From Lepeophtheirus salmonis (lineage: Eukaryota; Arthropoda; Copepoda; Siphonostomatoida; Caligidae), in NCBI RefSeq assembly GCF_016086655.4, contig NC_052135.2:71893702-71957701 (forward strand): 64,000 nt of DNA, given 5' to 3'. A model generated the notes under the pieces. The model had not been told where the DNA came from. It did no database searches and saw nothing but the letters and a program-made list of their open reading frames with translations. Made by a program: the position numbers and the translations under genes. Of the stretch, positions 24,191-34,612 are shown piece by piece. Every line of letters begins with the position of its first letter. Position 1 is the first letter of the stretch.

Positions 24191-24350
24191 ATGTGGATGA
24201 TTGAGGGAAAAAATAACAATATATATGTTTTGGAGGATACAACTGGGCCATTATTCTAAGAAAGGGACATCCAAGTCGAGGAATAAATCCCAATCGGGAA
24301 ACCAGAGAAGGGGATTAAACTATATCTTTCAACCTCATCTATAAATTAGA

Positions 24351-24800
24351 TACCTGGTGATCCATTGACATCTAAACCCTCACTAATTAAATAATTAATG
24401 AATGTTGAGTGCTTAAATTAATTCATATTTCGATATACATAGTAAATCATAAACAATTAGTTACAAAACAAAACAATCTGAGCTCTCCAGCTTATGTGCA
24501 AGTCGATAAAATTACGCTTGAATCGGAACGACGAATTTTCATTTGTCGTACTCCAAGCAGTTGGGCGTCTCCAGGATAACCGTCTTAGCTGTGTGAAAGT
24601 CTGAAACGTTGTAATTGAATTTGGGGTCTATCAAAAGGGACAAACTGGACCCGGAAGAGTTAAAGGAAACAGCCAAGGCCATTCCCCTCAAATCCATGAG
24701 AGTTAATGCAAGAGATCTCAGGGTTTCACACCATACTATCCAGAGATCCTTATAAAAAGTGGGTGGTATAGAGCTATACCCAACTGCCCAAGAGTTCATC
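24351..24800 (+). mobile_element. Group I Tc1/mariner remnant, right end missing
   Basis: Starts with the degraded end TACCTGGTGATCCATTG and the group I subterminal block (ACTAATTAAATAATTAATG, then TCATATTTCGATATA). The transposase N-terminus follows in one frame (SKQLGVSRITVLAV, about 24552) and then breaks. Shared motifs continue through CTCAAATCCATGAGAG (about 24688) and CACCATACTATCCAGAG (24730) and are lost near 24800. No C-terminus or right end. Confidence 0.65.
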
Positions 24801-26600
24801 TCAACTAAATGAGGAGTATTTTTACTTCAGGATATTTTGCTGCTTGTAAGTGTAACTAATCATTTGTATTATTAATATATACGGTCTATATGAGCTGTTA
24901 TACAAATGGTGTTTCTTTGTTTCGTGGAAATTCATCAAATGCATACTTATACGAATATGCTAATAAAAAATGTAGAGAAATTTAATGCATTGATTGAAAT
25001 ATTATGGAAAAATATTTCAAGGTTGATGTGCATGTACATTAGTCTGTCCCGTTTCGGCTTTGATTGTTTTTCCCTGCTCTATAAAAAAATTCAGCTGTTC
25101 ATAAGCAACACGTTAATTTTTACGTATGTTTAAAGTCTGTATCGGTATTTTTAACGTGGTACAAATTAATTTAGTTTTGAAAAACACATTATTATTTCTG
25201 AGTCAAAATTGCCAACTTTTAGTTATTGAGTACTTTGCCAAATATGATGCAATGATAAAATAAATATAATTTTATATAGTTATGAATATTCAAATTAGAA
25301 ATTAGAAATATATATGCGCCATGTTTTTATTATTTAAGGTCAACACCATTATTACAAAAACACAACAATTAATATATGCAAAAAAAAACTAATAAGGACC
25401 AAAACCTTACCGACCTCATCCCCATGATTAATTTACAGATTAAAGTAATTAATGATATGGGCTAGTTCTTGAAGTAAATGAAGATTATACCAATAACATT
25501 ATTTAATTTCTAATTATACTTCTGTTTGTTTTTTATCTTTACTTTTTGTTTGATGATTTTCTTATTTTTGCCTTTTTTTTTTTTTTGTTTGCTAATTTTC
25601 TTGATTTCACCATTGCTTTCTTTAAGCTTAAAATCGTATGTTTTATGCCATCTACTAAGCCTTTTGTTTATTTTGGTTCTGAATAAAGTTAGGCCATGTA
25701 GCAAAAAGAACTACTGTTAAATTTTAATATGTTATTTTTTATCAAACAAAGAAACTGCAAAATCATTGAGTATATATCAACGGCCGTTCATGATTTATAA
25801 TAAGGTACACCATCAATTTTATATCATTCAAAAACTGGTAATTTATATAGAAAGTCCATATTTGTACTTCTGACATTTCATTTGGACAGGTAAAAGATAC
25901 CTAAAAATGCCTTTCACTCTTCCAAAAATGGCTTGTGAGGTACCAAACTTTCTCAATGTCTGTTGTTTTTTTTTTACTTCAGTACTACTATCTTTCAACT
26001 CTTAATCTGTAGTGTTCTGCAGATTAGTTTCAATATTTTGTAAAGTCCTTAGATAATTAATTTATTGTGCATCAAAACATCTATATGTAAAATTATTAAT
26101 TTTATATGATAAAAATATAATTTAACATACGCTTATACTTAAAAGAACCAAAAAAACATCAATTGTAATTTTTAGCAATTCATGTGGTTTCGGAAAAATA
26201 ACCAAAAATCAGGACAGTCTAATATGCATATATGGGCCAAATATTAGTATTATCATTTTATTTTTTAAATGTATTTTTTCCACGAATAAGAAAGAAGCAA
26301 ATAAATAAAAATAAAAGTGCATAATCTGATTGGATATTGTGTGTTTCTCATAAACTCAAATATTTAAAGAAAACTTCCGTATCTTTGTTTTATTTTGATT
26401 TATATAGCTTTTATAGACATTAAAATGGGCATTTACTTGTTATCAGTGAAAACTTTTTTTAAATCATAGTTAGTAAATAAAAATATACACTAGCTAGCCT
26501 CAAAAATTATACACGATGCAGAATAAGGACCTAAAACTTTTTGTAAAATTTAATTATACTGATTCCTGTTATTTTTAATAACAATGTTTCATTATGCAGT
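24801..26600. other. AT-rich non-coding stretch
   Basis: No supported gene. 25510-25720 is a Lys-codon-rich/poly-T low-complexity block open on both strands, typical of AT-rich simple sequence. Frame 24906-25133 shows no motif. Confidence 0.45.
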
Positions 26601-26604
26601 TTAA

Positions 26605-27030
26605 TGACAGGACAAACAATTTTTTAGTTTTACCCTGTCTTTAAGTGTATAAATGTCACAACCACAACAAAAAGACAAACCTTGAACGAACTCTTCCATA
26701 CTGATGTCAGGATGGAGAAAGCTGCAGACACTGTGGCTATCTCTATCAAGAATGCCTATAACATCAAGCCCCATACACCCTAGAAGATCCAAAACTTCTT
26801 CCGTAACTATATAACACACATATAGCTTGGATCTTTGTGGCCCTCCTCCAGCCCTGCCATTAATGCCGTAGGTTGTATAGTTTGAAGCGTGTTGAAAAAG
26901 AATGTCTTCCACAATTTTCATTCAAACTTGGATTCCCTCCAAACTAACATCAGTATGGCATAAACAGAGCCTTCATCATCAATTGCTGCCCATCTGTTTG
27001 CAGGCGTGTCTAGGAGGTTATTGATTGTGA
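26605..27030 (-). pseudogene. Coding-like minus-strand region of unknown family, frameshifted
   Basis: The minus strand first reads LLDTPANRWAAIDDEGSVY and AILMLVWRESKFE to a stop at about 26925, then, one base out of register, MKIVEDILFQHASNYTTYGI, RAGGGPQRSKLYVCYIVTEE, VLDLLGCMGLDVIGILDRD and SMEEFVQGLSFCCGCDIY to a stop near 26604. The two frames read as one protein with a single frameshift. Codon use and amino-acid balance are those of a real protein rather than random AT-rich sequence. A possible acceptor (ATAACCTCCTAG) lies upstream. I do not recognise the family; it may be a host pseudogene or an unrecognised transposon ORF. Confidence 0.35.
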
Positions 27031-30000
27031 AGGAAAATGTATTTTATAAAAAATAAAGTGTTATATAGTAACCAAACATAGGCTAATGAACATATCTTTG
27101 TAATTTTATTGAAATAAAGTAAAACCTGTAATAAACGGTCAGGCAATGGAAACTGAAAAAGCAACCGCTCAATGTAGGTGACCTTATTCACCAAATTTCT
27201 TATTGTGTATAAATTATATATTTCAAAACTGGATATTACACGCTTAGTGCAGAAACATTCTTCAACAGGTGAATCTTGAGACTAAGTTCGTCTGTTTATA
27301 AATATTTTGTTTAAACGCAAATACGTATAAATTTTTGAAGCAGTGACAAAAAACTGTAAAGATTGGGTTTTTAAACAGCCTTATATATTTTTTACTATGA
27401 TATTATAGTGTATGGTCATTGTTATTCGAATGTTTCTTGAATTTTAAAATTATATCAATAAAAACACTTTATTTTTTTTAATCAAGATATCGAAACATAC
27501 TCTTTTTTTTTTTTATTTAAAAATAGCACATTATTAGATTATTTTTTATTCTTTTTGTTTATTAATTATAAACATTGTAAAAAGCGTGGAGAACAAAATG
27601 TATTTTAACATCTAAAACAATTTATGAATGATACTTTTATAAAAAAATATTTTTAAATTTTACAATAAAATATAAACATATAATGGGAAATATGGTTTTT
27701 TAACTTTTTTTACTATTATTATCGGTCTGGATCTTGCATATATTGAATAATTTAGTTGTAGCAAAAAATATATTTGTTAGAATTATAAAACTTTCAATTA
27801 ATAAATATAGTTGAATAATGTGTTAGAAAAAAATGCTTAATGAATCCAAATTTTGATCATTTAACCTTTTGATAAATTATTTTTTAAATACTGTTCATGA
27901 GCTATAATGAGTTTTTAGTTAAACTAAAATCAGTACTATATTACAAAGTATAAAAAATTTAGAAACAATTTACTTGGCATCTTCCAGATAGTGCATTAAA
28001 AGACATTTAAGTGAATAATCTACTATTATTAATAATTTTGTCAAGATATGAATTGTTGTATTTGTCTTCTAGAAGATAACATGGATAAAAAGTATATATA
28101 CTATTTTCTGTGAATAATTAGTATGTAGTATGAAAAAATGAAAGAACATTTGAAAACAGACTAATTTTAACTTCAGTGACTTTATTTATATTTTTCCAAG
28201 AAATATATCGACATAATTTGGTTTCATCAATATAAAAATCTAAATGTTGTAAATAAACCTAATATTTTACATGTTCGTATACACGAAAATGTTGTTCATA
28301 TTCGTATTTTACAAAAGTATAGCAACCATAGGTGAGCATAGGTGATTTGTTATTCCCCTAAACCTTAACCCATAAATTGTATTGGTCATTTCACTATCAT
28401 TTATTCCTCTTATTTTCTAGTATTATCGTTATGCCAAAACTAATCAATTTGCAACATATTCTGGAAGATTTACCCCAGGAAGTTCTTTTAATTAAAAGTT
28501 CCAGGCTTTGGGACTAATTCTTCCAAACTCGGTCTCGACAGAAGCTAAATAGTTAAAAATTGGTTCATTTATATTTTACTCTATGGTTAGTGCATTTGCT
28601 GCAAGAAACTACAGACTAAAATTTGAAGTTTTTTTGATCAGTATGTCTCAAAGATAGCAAAAGTTGATACTAAGACCAAAATAAATATTTAATGATATCA
28701 ATGAACTTTTATGATCATTTGTACTCCATACATATCTTTGATATTCTGACTCAAGGTATTAATTACCCAATCAAACTTTATGTATATTTTTGGTATCATA
28801 ACACATGGGCTGAAACCCCGGGCTTAACAAAAAAAAACACAATTTTCTTTGTTCAATTTTGATTTGTTTTTTAATTTGTTTTTTTTCATAGAGTAGAATC
28901 TCCATAACACTTTTCAAGGTATTTCTTAGCTTATACTGTACTTTTTCCAATCAAGAAGCAGTGTAGCATTCAAAAACGAAACTTTATTCAATCCATGGTT
29001 TTATAAATAACAAAAGTAGCATTGCACATAGCACAATAGCTGACAAACTAAATAAAACAAGTTATAATGAACTTCTGACAAGTCTCTTTTGGAGGTTGTT
29101 ACTAACTTAAAATAAGGTGAATAAAAAAAAAGTTCTGCTATGTATGTGCAAAGCATGGGATTTTTTCAGCTTGTGTGTTATATTTTCTTGTTCTCATAAA
29201 AGTATTCATGTTTCCAGACGTACAGAAAAAAAAGATATACTCCAATTAGTAAAGTCAAAATTTAATCGTTTTTTTGCATCACTAATTAGCTGAATTTTCA
29301 CCTCTGCTTTCAAAAAATTATAAATAATTAAGCATTCAATTAATATTTTTAATTATACAACTACTGTTTAAAATCGATAAATAATGTTATTACTTTCAAT
29401 ATTTAAAAAAATAATGGTATACTACTGCAAACTGCAATAATTTATTTACATATTGTATATAAACTTTCCTTTAAAAAAACCAAAAAAATTAAATTAACAT
29501 ATATAAATACTTACATATTGCAATACCAATATTTTAAATATTTTGCAATAAATTATAACATATTTTAATATAAATAGAAATCCGTATATTTCCAAAGTAA
29601 AGAAATAGTATATCTACAAATATATTATTTATCTTTTAATGTTTTTAAAGACTACATTCATTTGCATATACGAGTACAAAACGATCTATTTAGGCACTAG
29701 AGTTTATCTTCTGAGATACTTGGAACCCATTAACTTGGTATTAAGGAGTGTTTAACCTCTATTGAAAATTATCAAAATATGTGGCCTTGAAGAAGTGTGA
29801 GCTGTTCCATTTTAAAGGGCTCCAAGACAACTTAGAAATATTAAATTAAGACAAGCTTCAAATTATTTGCACCTACTTCAAATACAAAAAGAAATAAAAC
29901 AATTTCATGGTTTAAATGATTGTATCAGAGTAAATAATTATTTTCTGGAATACAAAATTGAAAAAAATAAAATTATTGTAGTCATACCCAACGAAAATTT

Positions 30001-30559
30001 TCTCATAGTAAATATTTTTTTTTCAAAATGTCTTCTCATTTTTTTCTGACTCAAATATAATATAACATTTTTTTTTATGAACAACATTTCAATTTGTGAG
30101 TTGTATCCCATTTTTTTAATGTTCCTTTAATTGGTCAGATGGAGTTTCACTGCTTAATTATAAGTAAACTTTATTCAAGGTTAAGTGTTGAATATTTTAT
30201 GACGCCATGGTCATAAATAATACCTTTATATTAATATAAATAAAAAGAAATATATATATACAATTATAAATATTCAAACTTGTGATATTCATCAATTTTT
30301 ATATTGTATATAAAGTTATTGATACGCACGTTCTTAAATATGTGCTTTATTAACATAAAAACAATATTTAATATAAAAATCAAAATTTAAATAGTGTGTG
30401 GGATAAAATTGTCTACTTTTTGATAAAGATCAAATAGGATTAACTTTTGCAAGAATGAAAGTATTGCAACAATAAGACTTTATCACATACTTTTTGATTG
30501 GTTTATCTTTCAAAATGATTTCGCTTGGGTTTCAAAATATTCCACCTAAAGTAATTCCG
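27031..30559. other. AT-rich non-coding stretch
   Basis: Over 3.5 kb of A/T-rich DNA with many homopolymer runs. The open frame at 29867-30049 is random-like. No repeat, terminal inverted repeat or exon is supported. Confidence 0.5.
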
Positions 30560-30766
30560 ATCGTATTAAAGTCAAGTCATCTAAGCCCTAGGCCCTCAAA
30601 GACACAGTCAATGCGATGTTATAACAGAGGACTACATCTGCAATATGTACGAGACCTTTCGCAGCCGCTTGAAAGGAATGATTGACGTTAATTTTGTTGA
30701 TTGATAACATATATCTTGATGAAGTTTAAAATTAAAAGTGTTAAGATTTTAATGAACCACTCGGTG
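30560..30766 (+). mobile_element. Group I Tc1/mariner 3' fragment
   Basis: Ends with TTTTAATGAACCACTCGGT at 30747-30766, the group I right terminus. Upstream, GGCCCTCAAAGACACAGTC (about 30591) matches AAGGCCCTCAAAGCCACTC in the copy at 43941, and TTTCGCAGCCGCTTGAAAGG (30656) matches its CRRLE-coding C-terminal region. The 5' two thirds are missing. Confidence 0.65.
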
Positions 30767-31056
30767 GAATTCATCCAAAAATATATATTATTTGATGTTT
30801 TTTGTTGAAACATAACTATTGAAGTATGTACTTCACTTTTTGGCTTTATTATTTTTGTACAGTGTACACACAATATAACACTTAAGATAGTGTAAACAAG
30901 GGTGACTACAGCCCCCAACTTCTACTCCCCCCATCAATTGATTAATATTACACCCTCACGTATTATTAAAGATGGAAAAATGGGATGGAATTACTTAACT
31001 CAATTATCATCGCGCTCAAAAGATTTTTTTTTTTAACTCTAGCTACTCAGGTTGGA

Positions 31057-31847
31057 TACTGGGTTGTTCAAAAGAAATATACATTTAGAACAAAGTTTGT
31101 ACATATTTTCCGTATTTAAACAGCTCCTACTATTAAAATTATAATTTTTTAGATAAAAATTGAATTTACTTTTTGGAAAAACTTCCACATATATTCTTTG
31201 ATTATAACGTAACCAGTAATTATTTTTAGTAATTTTGCCTGTTGAAAACAGGATCGACCGTAAAAGTTTTCTCATCTGAAAAAATGATGATGCGTCCAGA
31301 TGAGCTCTTGATATCATGCAATATTTTTTTGGCACGCTCAAGTCTGACTTCTCGCTGACGTTCAGTTAGCAGAGGGCGTTCAGTACGCCTCAGGGACTTT
31401 CCTCCAGCCCTTTTCAATGCCCTTGAAACAGTTGATCTCGACGTTCCCATCTTTCTGGCCATGTCAGCAATGGACCTGTTGGGAGTCCTCTAGAACACTG
31501 CCTTTACTTGCCTTGTTGAGACAGTGGGATTCCTGCAAGCTCCAGGGGAATGCTTGAGATCACTGCCAGCCTCCAAGCGCTTGGAAGCGTTGTAAATTGT
31601 CTTCAACGAGGGCCCAACCTGTTCCTTAATGTTGTTATGAGGCACTTCCGCTCAGAGGAGAGCTGCAATTTCGATCCTCTTTGTTTCCTGATTGGACATG
31701 GTCTCACGTGTGGAAGTTGTTACGCTCTCAGAAGAAGGATTTTTGTTTATTTTAACAGTAAAAATACGAAACAATCAGATTGGTTGCCACAAAACCTCTG
31801 AAAAAGTATATTTACATCATTGTTAAATAATTTTGCACGGCCCGGTA
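31057..31847 (-). mobile_element. Group IV Tc1 element, internally deleted
   Basis: Ends TACTGGGTTGTTCAAAAG (left) and, read inward from 31847, TACCGGGCCGTGCAAAATTA. The interior is about 90% like the copy at 47030-48012 but stops matching after the first catalytic block, so the second half of the transposase gene is deleted and the length is only 791 bp. Confidence 0.75.
31226..31725 (-). pseudogene. Group IV Tc1 transposase, N-terminal half, with nonsense mutation
   Basis: The minus-strand frame starts near 31700 (SNQETKRIEIAALLRAE) and reads through a first helix-turn-helix (NNIKEQVGPSLKTIYNASKR), RQVKAVF, a TAG stop where the sister copy has AAG (Lys), RTPNRSIADMARKMGTSR (second helix-turn-helix), RRTERPLLTERQREVR and IIIFSDEKTFTVDPVFN, the first catalytic aspartate block. 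It then runs into unrelated sequence. The second and third catalytic aspartates are absent. Dead by nonsense mutation and deletion. Confidence 0.75.
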
Positions 31848-32393
31848 ATTCATAAAGCCTCTGTCATATCGAAAGGATATTTTTTAAATAAAAATGAATT
31901 TACGGGTATCAAAATTTGTATCTATGTATTCTTCGTATATATTTTATAAAATGATAAAGTACTAAATAGTAATGAAAATCTTGTGTATAATGGGCATGTT
32001 ACAAATATATATATATATTTTTTTTTTTTTGCTTAAATATGATATTCCCATTTAATATTTTATTTTCATTGCTGTATTAAGTGCCCGATGGCAGTCAATT
32101 AATTATATTTAATTGTTTTCTGCTTATATTTACAAAGTTTTTATGATCCAAATAGTATCTCATAGATATACCTTGTTTTTAAACGTATCTTGGTCGTGTT
32201 AATTTTTAAAGAAGGCTTCCACATAAGGAAGAAACGAAAAATAGCAATTAGTAAAGGAAAAACGATTGCTGCGTGTGTTCTTTTTTCTTTTTTGTTCAAT
32301 ATTTTATAAGTCTTGGGGTGTTAACGAATTACATGTACATTGATTTAAAAATGCATAATACACAAAATATAAATATATGAATAAAAATATAAT
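31848..32393. other. AT-rich non-coding stretch
   Basis: Contains a short TA dinucleotide run and poly-T near 32008-32031. No gene supported. Confidence 0.45.
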
Positions 32394-32441
32394 TACCAAG
32401 TGGTCTCTAAAAATAACACTTTTTGATTTTATGCACTTTTG
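32394..32441. mobile_element. Group I terminal fragment
   Basis: TACCAAGTGGTCTCTAAAAA followed by AACACTTTTTGATTTTA matches the group I terminal sequence (ACCGAGTGGTCC, then AACACTTTGAATTTTA). Only the end is present, directly beside the group II element. Confidence 0.45.
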
Positions 32442-32935
32442 AAGTTGGTCTTTCCGACAATGCAACGATATTTGACATTACTTCAGTATATTTATTTTAT
32501 TTTTCGCGATAGTCTCCAGATAGCTCTACAATCTTCTCCCAGGGATGCCCCATCTCTTTAACTCGTTGAAATAGCAAAACAGTTTTATCCTCCGCAAAAT
32601 ATATTTTCAGGAGACCCTTTTTTTTGTCTCTTACTTTTAGTTTAGGAAGCGTCAAATTATAAAAGGACATCCCTCTATTTATTTGTTATATTTTGAATCT
32701 ATTTAAAGCTTACACTTCCACTAAAATACAAATAACTATGTCATGACAGCTCGATACTCAATTTTGTCCATTTTCACAAAAACACATCAACTCATTCAAA
32801 CAATTGTTGCACCTCCAAAATGGCTGAAACTTTTGTAAGTAACTGTCAACAGATGATAAATTCGACTAGCTTATATATACAAGCACTGCCATCTTCACGT
32901 TGAAATTGGAAACTTTTCAGACCAAGCTCATATAT
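32442..32935 (-). mobile_element. Group II mariner deletion derivative
   Basis: Right end reads, inward on the minus strand, TTGGTCTGAAAAGTTTCCAA; left end is degraded (TTGGTCTTTCCGACAATG). The minus strand carries the mariner start MDKIEYRAVMT (about 32775) and, after a large deletion and stops, the C-terminus VKEMGHPWEKIVELSGDYRE (32580-32510). The catalytic core is gone. Same family as 12612-13061, in the opposite orientation. Confidence 0.65.
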
Positions 32936-33521
32936 AAGCCAGGATATTGTTTTTCAAATAAATTCAATCAATTTCTCATATTTCAATATGGACTATTAAT
33001 TTTCGCTACTCTCAATGTGATTTGGAGTGTTTCAAAAGAGAAAATATGAATGATAACTTATTAGAAATCAACAACTGTTCCTAAATGTAACTTGTGTTTC
33101 ACTTTTAGAAAATAATTACCTCTTGCTTTTTTGTTAGCAGGCAACTTAGATCGATAGCAAATGCTTTAAAAATCCACAAAATTTATTTTTAAAGACTTCT
33201 TTGTACTTTATAAAAAGTAAAACCATTGTACAGCCATATCATATCTCCAAAATTAAACAACATAATAAATGTTTGATTAGGACTTTTTTTTAACTAATTG
33301 CCTCTAAGATTTATATCTAAATTGCCAGATATAAATTTACTATTTTATTTATTTTTTCTTTCATTATCTAATGTTCTTCCCTTTATTTATTCTAACGTCT
33401 AAAAATGCATTGGGGATTATACATTTAAGTAAGACAAGTCTTAGTTATATGTTACTTGTAAAATAGAACATGTTATTATATTAAAGTGATAAAGTACTTT
33501 ATAATTTATTTTTTTATTTAG
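32936..33521. other. AT-rich stretch before the hydrophobic exon
   Basis: No coding content seen. The last bases, TTTATTTTTTTATTTAG, are a strong pyrimidine-rich acceptor for the exon starting at 33522. Confidence 0.45.
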
Positions 33522-33672
33522 GAAAAAAAAGATCATGCCGCTAATGAAGAGGGGGAGTTGTCAGTGCTTTTTGGATCCTTCTTACTTTGGGGATTCTTAT
33601 TCTGTTGCTCCTTATTTGGATCTGTTGTTGCCAGTGTTGTCCTGAGCTATGCTGCTGTTTGTGGGGAAAATG
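33522..33672 (+). CDS. Hydrophobic exon, probable transmembrane segment
   Basis: A 151-base exon with a textbook acceptor (TTTTTTTATTTAG) and donor (AAATG then GTGAGA). In phase 0 it encodes about 50 residues: an acidic start EKKDHAANEEGEL, then a long hydrophobic run (SVLFGSFLLWGFLFCCSLFG, then SVVASVVLSYAAVC), then GEN. A second frame is open until near the end but stops before the donor, so phase 0 is preferred. The hydrophobic run of about 33 residues would span a membrane. Its phase fits the end of the exon at 14741-16040, giving a mucin-like ectodomain followed by a membrane anchor; that link is inference across 17.5 kb. The next exon must begin with two bases of a split codon and was not found. 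G+C content is clearly above its surroundings. Confidence 0.55.
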
Positions 33673-33869
33673 GTGAGACTTTCAATAATTTTCTATTTAC
33701 TTACTATAAAAATTAATAGATAAAAAAGTGTAATTTTGTAAGATTTCACATCATAATGTGTCAAAAATTAATTGTTCATTCTGAAAAAAAATACTAAAAA
33801 CAAAAAGTTTTGCATTTATCATGAGTCTACTGTATTATAAAATTTCATATTTTATAAATAATACATAAC
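33673..33869. other. AT-rich non-coding stretch
   Basis: Starts at the GTGAGA donor of the preceding exon. Nothing else seen. Confidence 0.4.
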
Positions 33870-34380
33870 TACAGGGTGTACAAGCTACTATGTCACGTTG
33901 TTTGGGCAAAGTAGGCACTAAGATAGCTGATTTTGTTGTTTGATAGCTAGATAAAACCTGCACCAGTTAGAAAAAATTTAATTATGTAATGAATTTTTGT
34001 CCAAATATTTTGTAAAGACAAGGAGCATCCCTAGGAATCTGGATCGGAAGCAACTATATAAAAAATTGCATGTAAGAGACGCGAAACGTTGGATGGACAG
34101 AGTTGAATGTAGTTGCAGAACTCAACTCTCTGCCACACCTACGAAAAAATTGCAAATAGCTCGAAGAAAATTTTGACGACTTAATATGTTCTGGGCACTT
34201 TTGCCCACCAAACTTGTAGGATCTAAATCCTATCGATGTTTTGCACAATCAGACGAAGAACTATGAAGTCTGAAGGTGGCCATTTTGGATAAAATATATA
34301 TATATGCTACAAACGCTTTATATTAAAATTACGTTTTTCTGGATAACCCTATTTTTGTTCAACTTGTAGATGATGGGTTC
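33870..34380 (+). mobile_element. Group VI Tc1/mariner remnant with decayed catalytic region
   Basis: Left end TACAGGGTGTACAAGCTAC resembles the terminus at 56106 (TACAGGATGCACAAACTTTC). On the plus strand around 34115-34255 one frame reads NSLPHLRKNCK, stop, LEENFDDLICSGHFCPPNL, stop, DLNPIDVLHNQ. This matches the second to third aspartate region of Tc1/mariner transposases (QDSAPxHxxKxxxxWLEENF, then PPNSPDLNPID). The N-terminal half is missing. Right end uncertain. Confidence 0.6.
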
Positions 34381-34488
34381 GGTTGAACCCAACTAGTATT
34401 CAAATGCGTTTTATGAATTTATTGTCCACGTTTAATTAATCAATTTACTTTGAAACATTAGAAGAAACTATCAAGGGTTCGGAATGGT

Positions 34489-34612
34489 CAGTAATATGAC
34501 CACAATTGGAAAAAAGACTCGTGTTCTTAAACTTATGCAGCAAGGAGTAAATTTAAAAAGGGTAGCTAACGACTTGAAGTTAGGCAAATATGACTTTTTA
34601 TGCTCAAAATAG
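34489..34612 (+). pseudogene. Transposase N-terminal helix-turn-helix remnant (CENP-B/pogo-like or Tc1-like)
   Basis: The plus strand reads VSNMTTIGKKTRVLKLMQQG and then VNLKRVANDLKLGKYDF. The pattern (Lys-rich start, VLKLMxQGxxxxxVAxxLxxGK) is that of the N-terminal helix-turn-helix of pogo/Tigger-like transposases and CENP-B relatives. The frame ends shortly after and no catalytic domain follows. Confidence 0.4.

Noticed and set aside
25510..25720. Lys-rich protein on the minus strand
   Set aside because: A poly-A/T low-complexity block open on both strands; no reason to call a gene.
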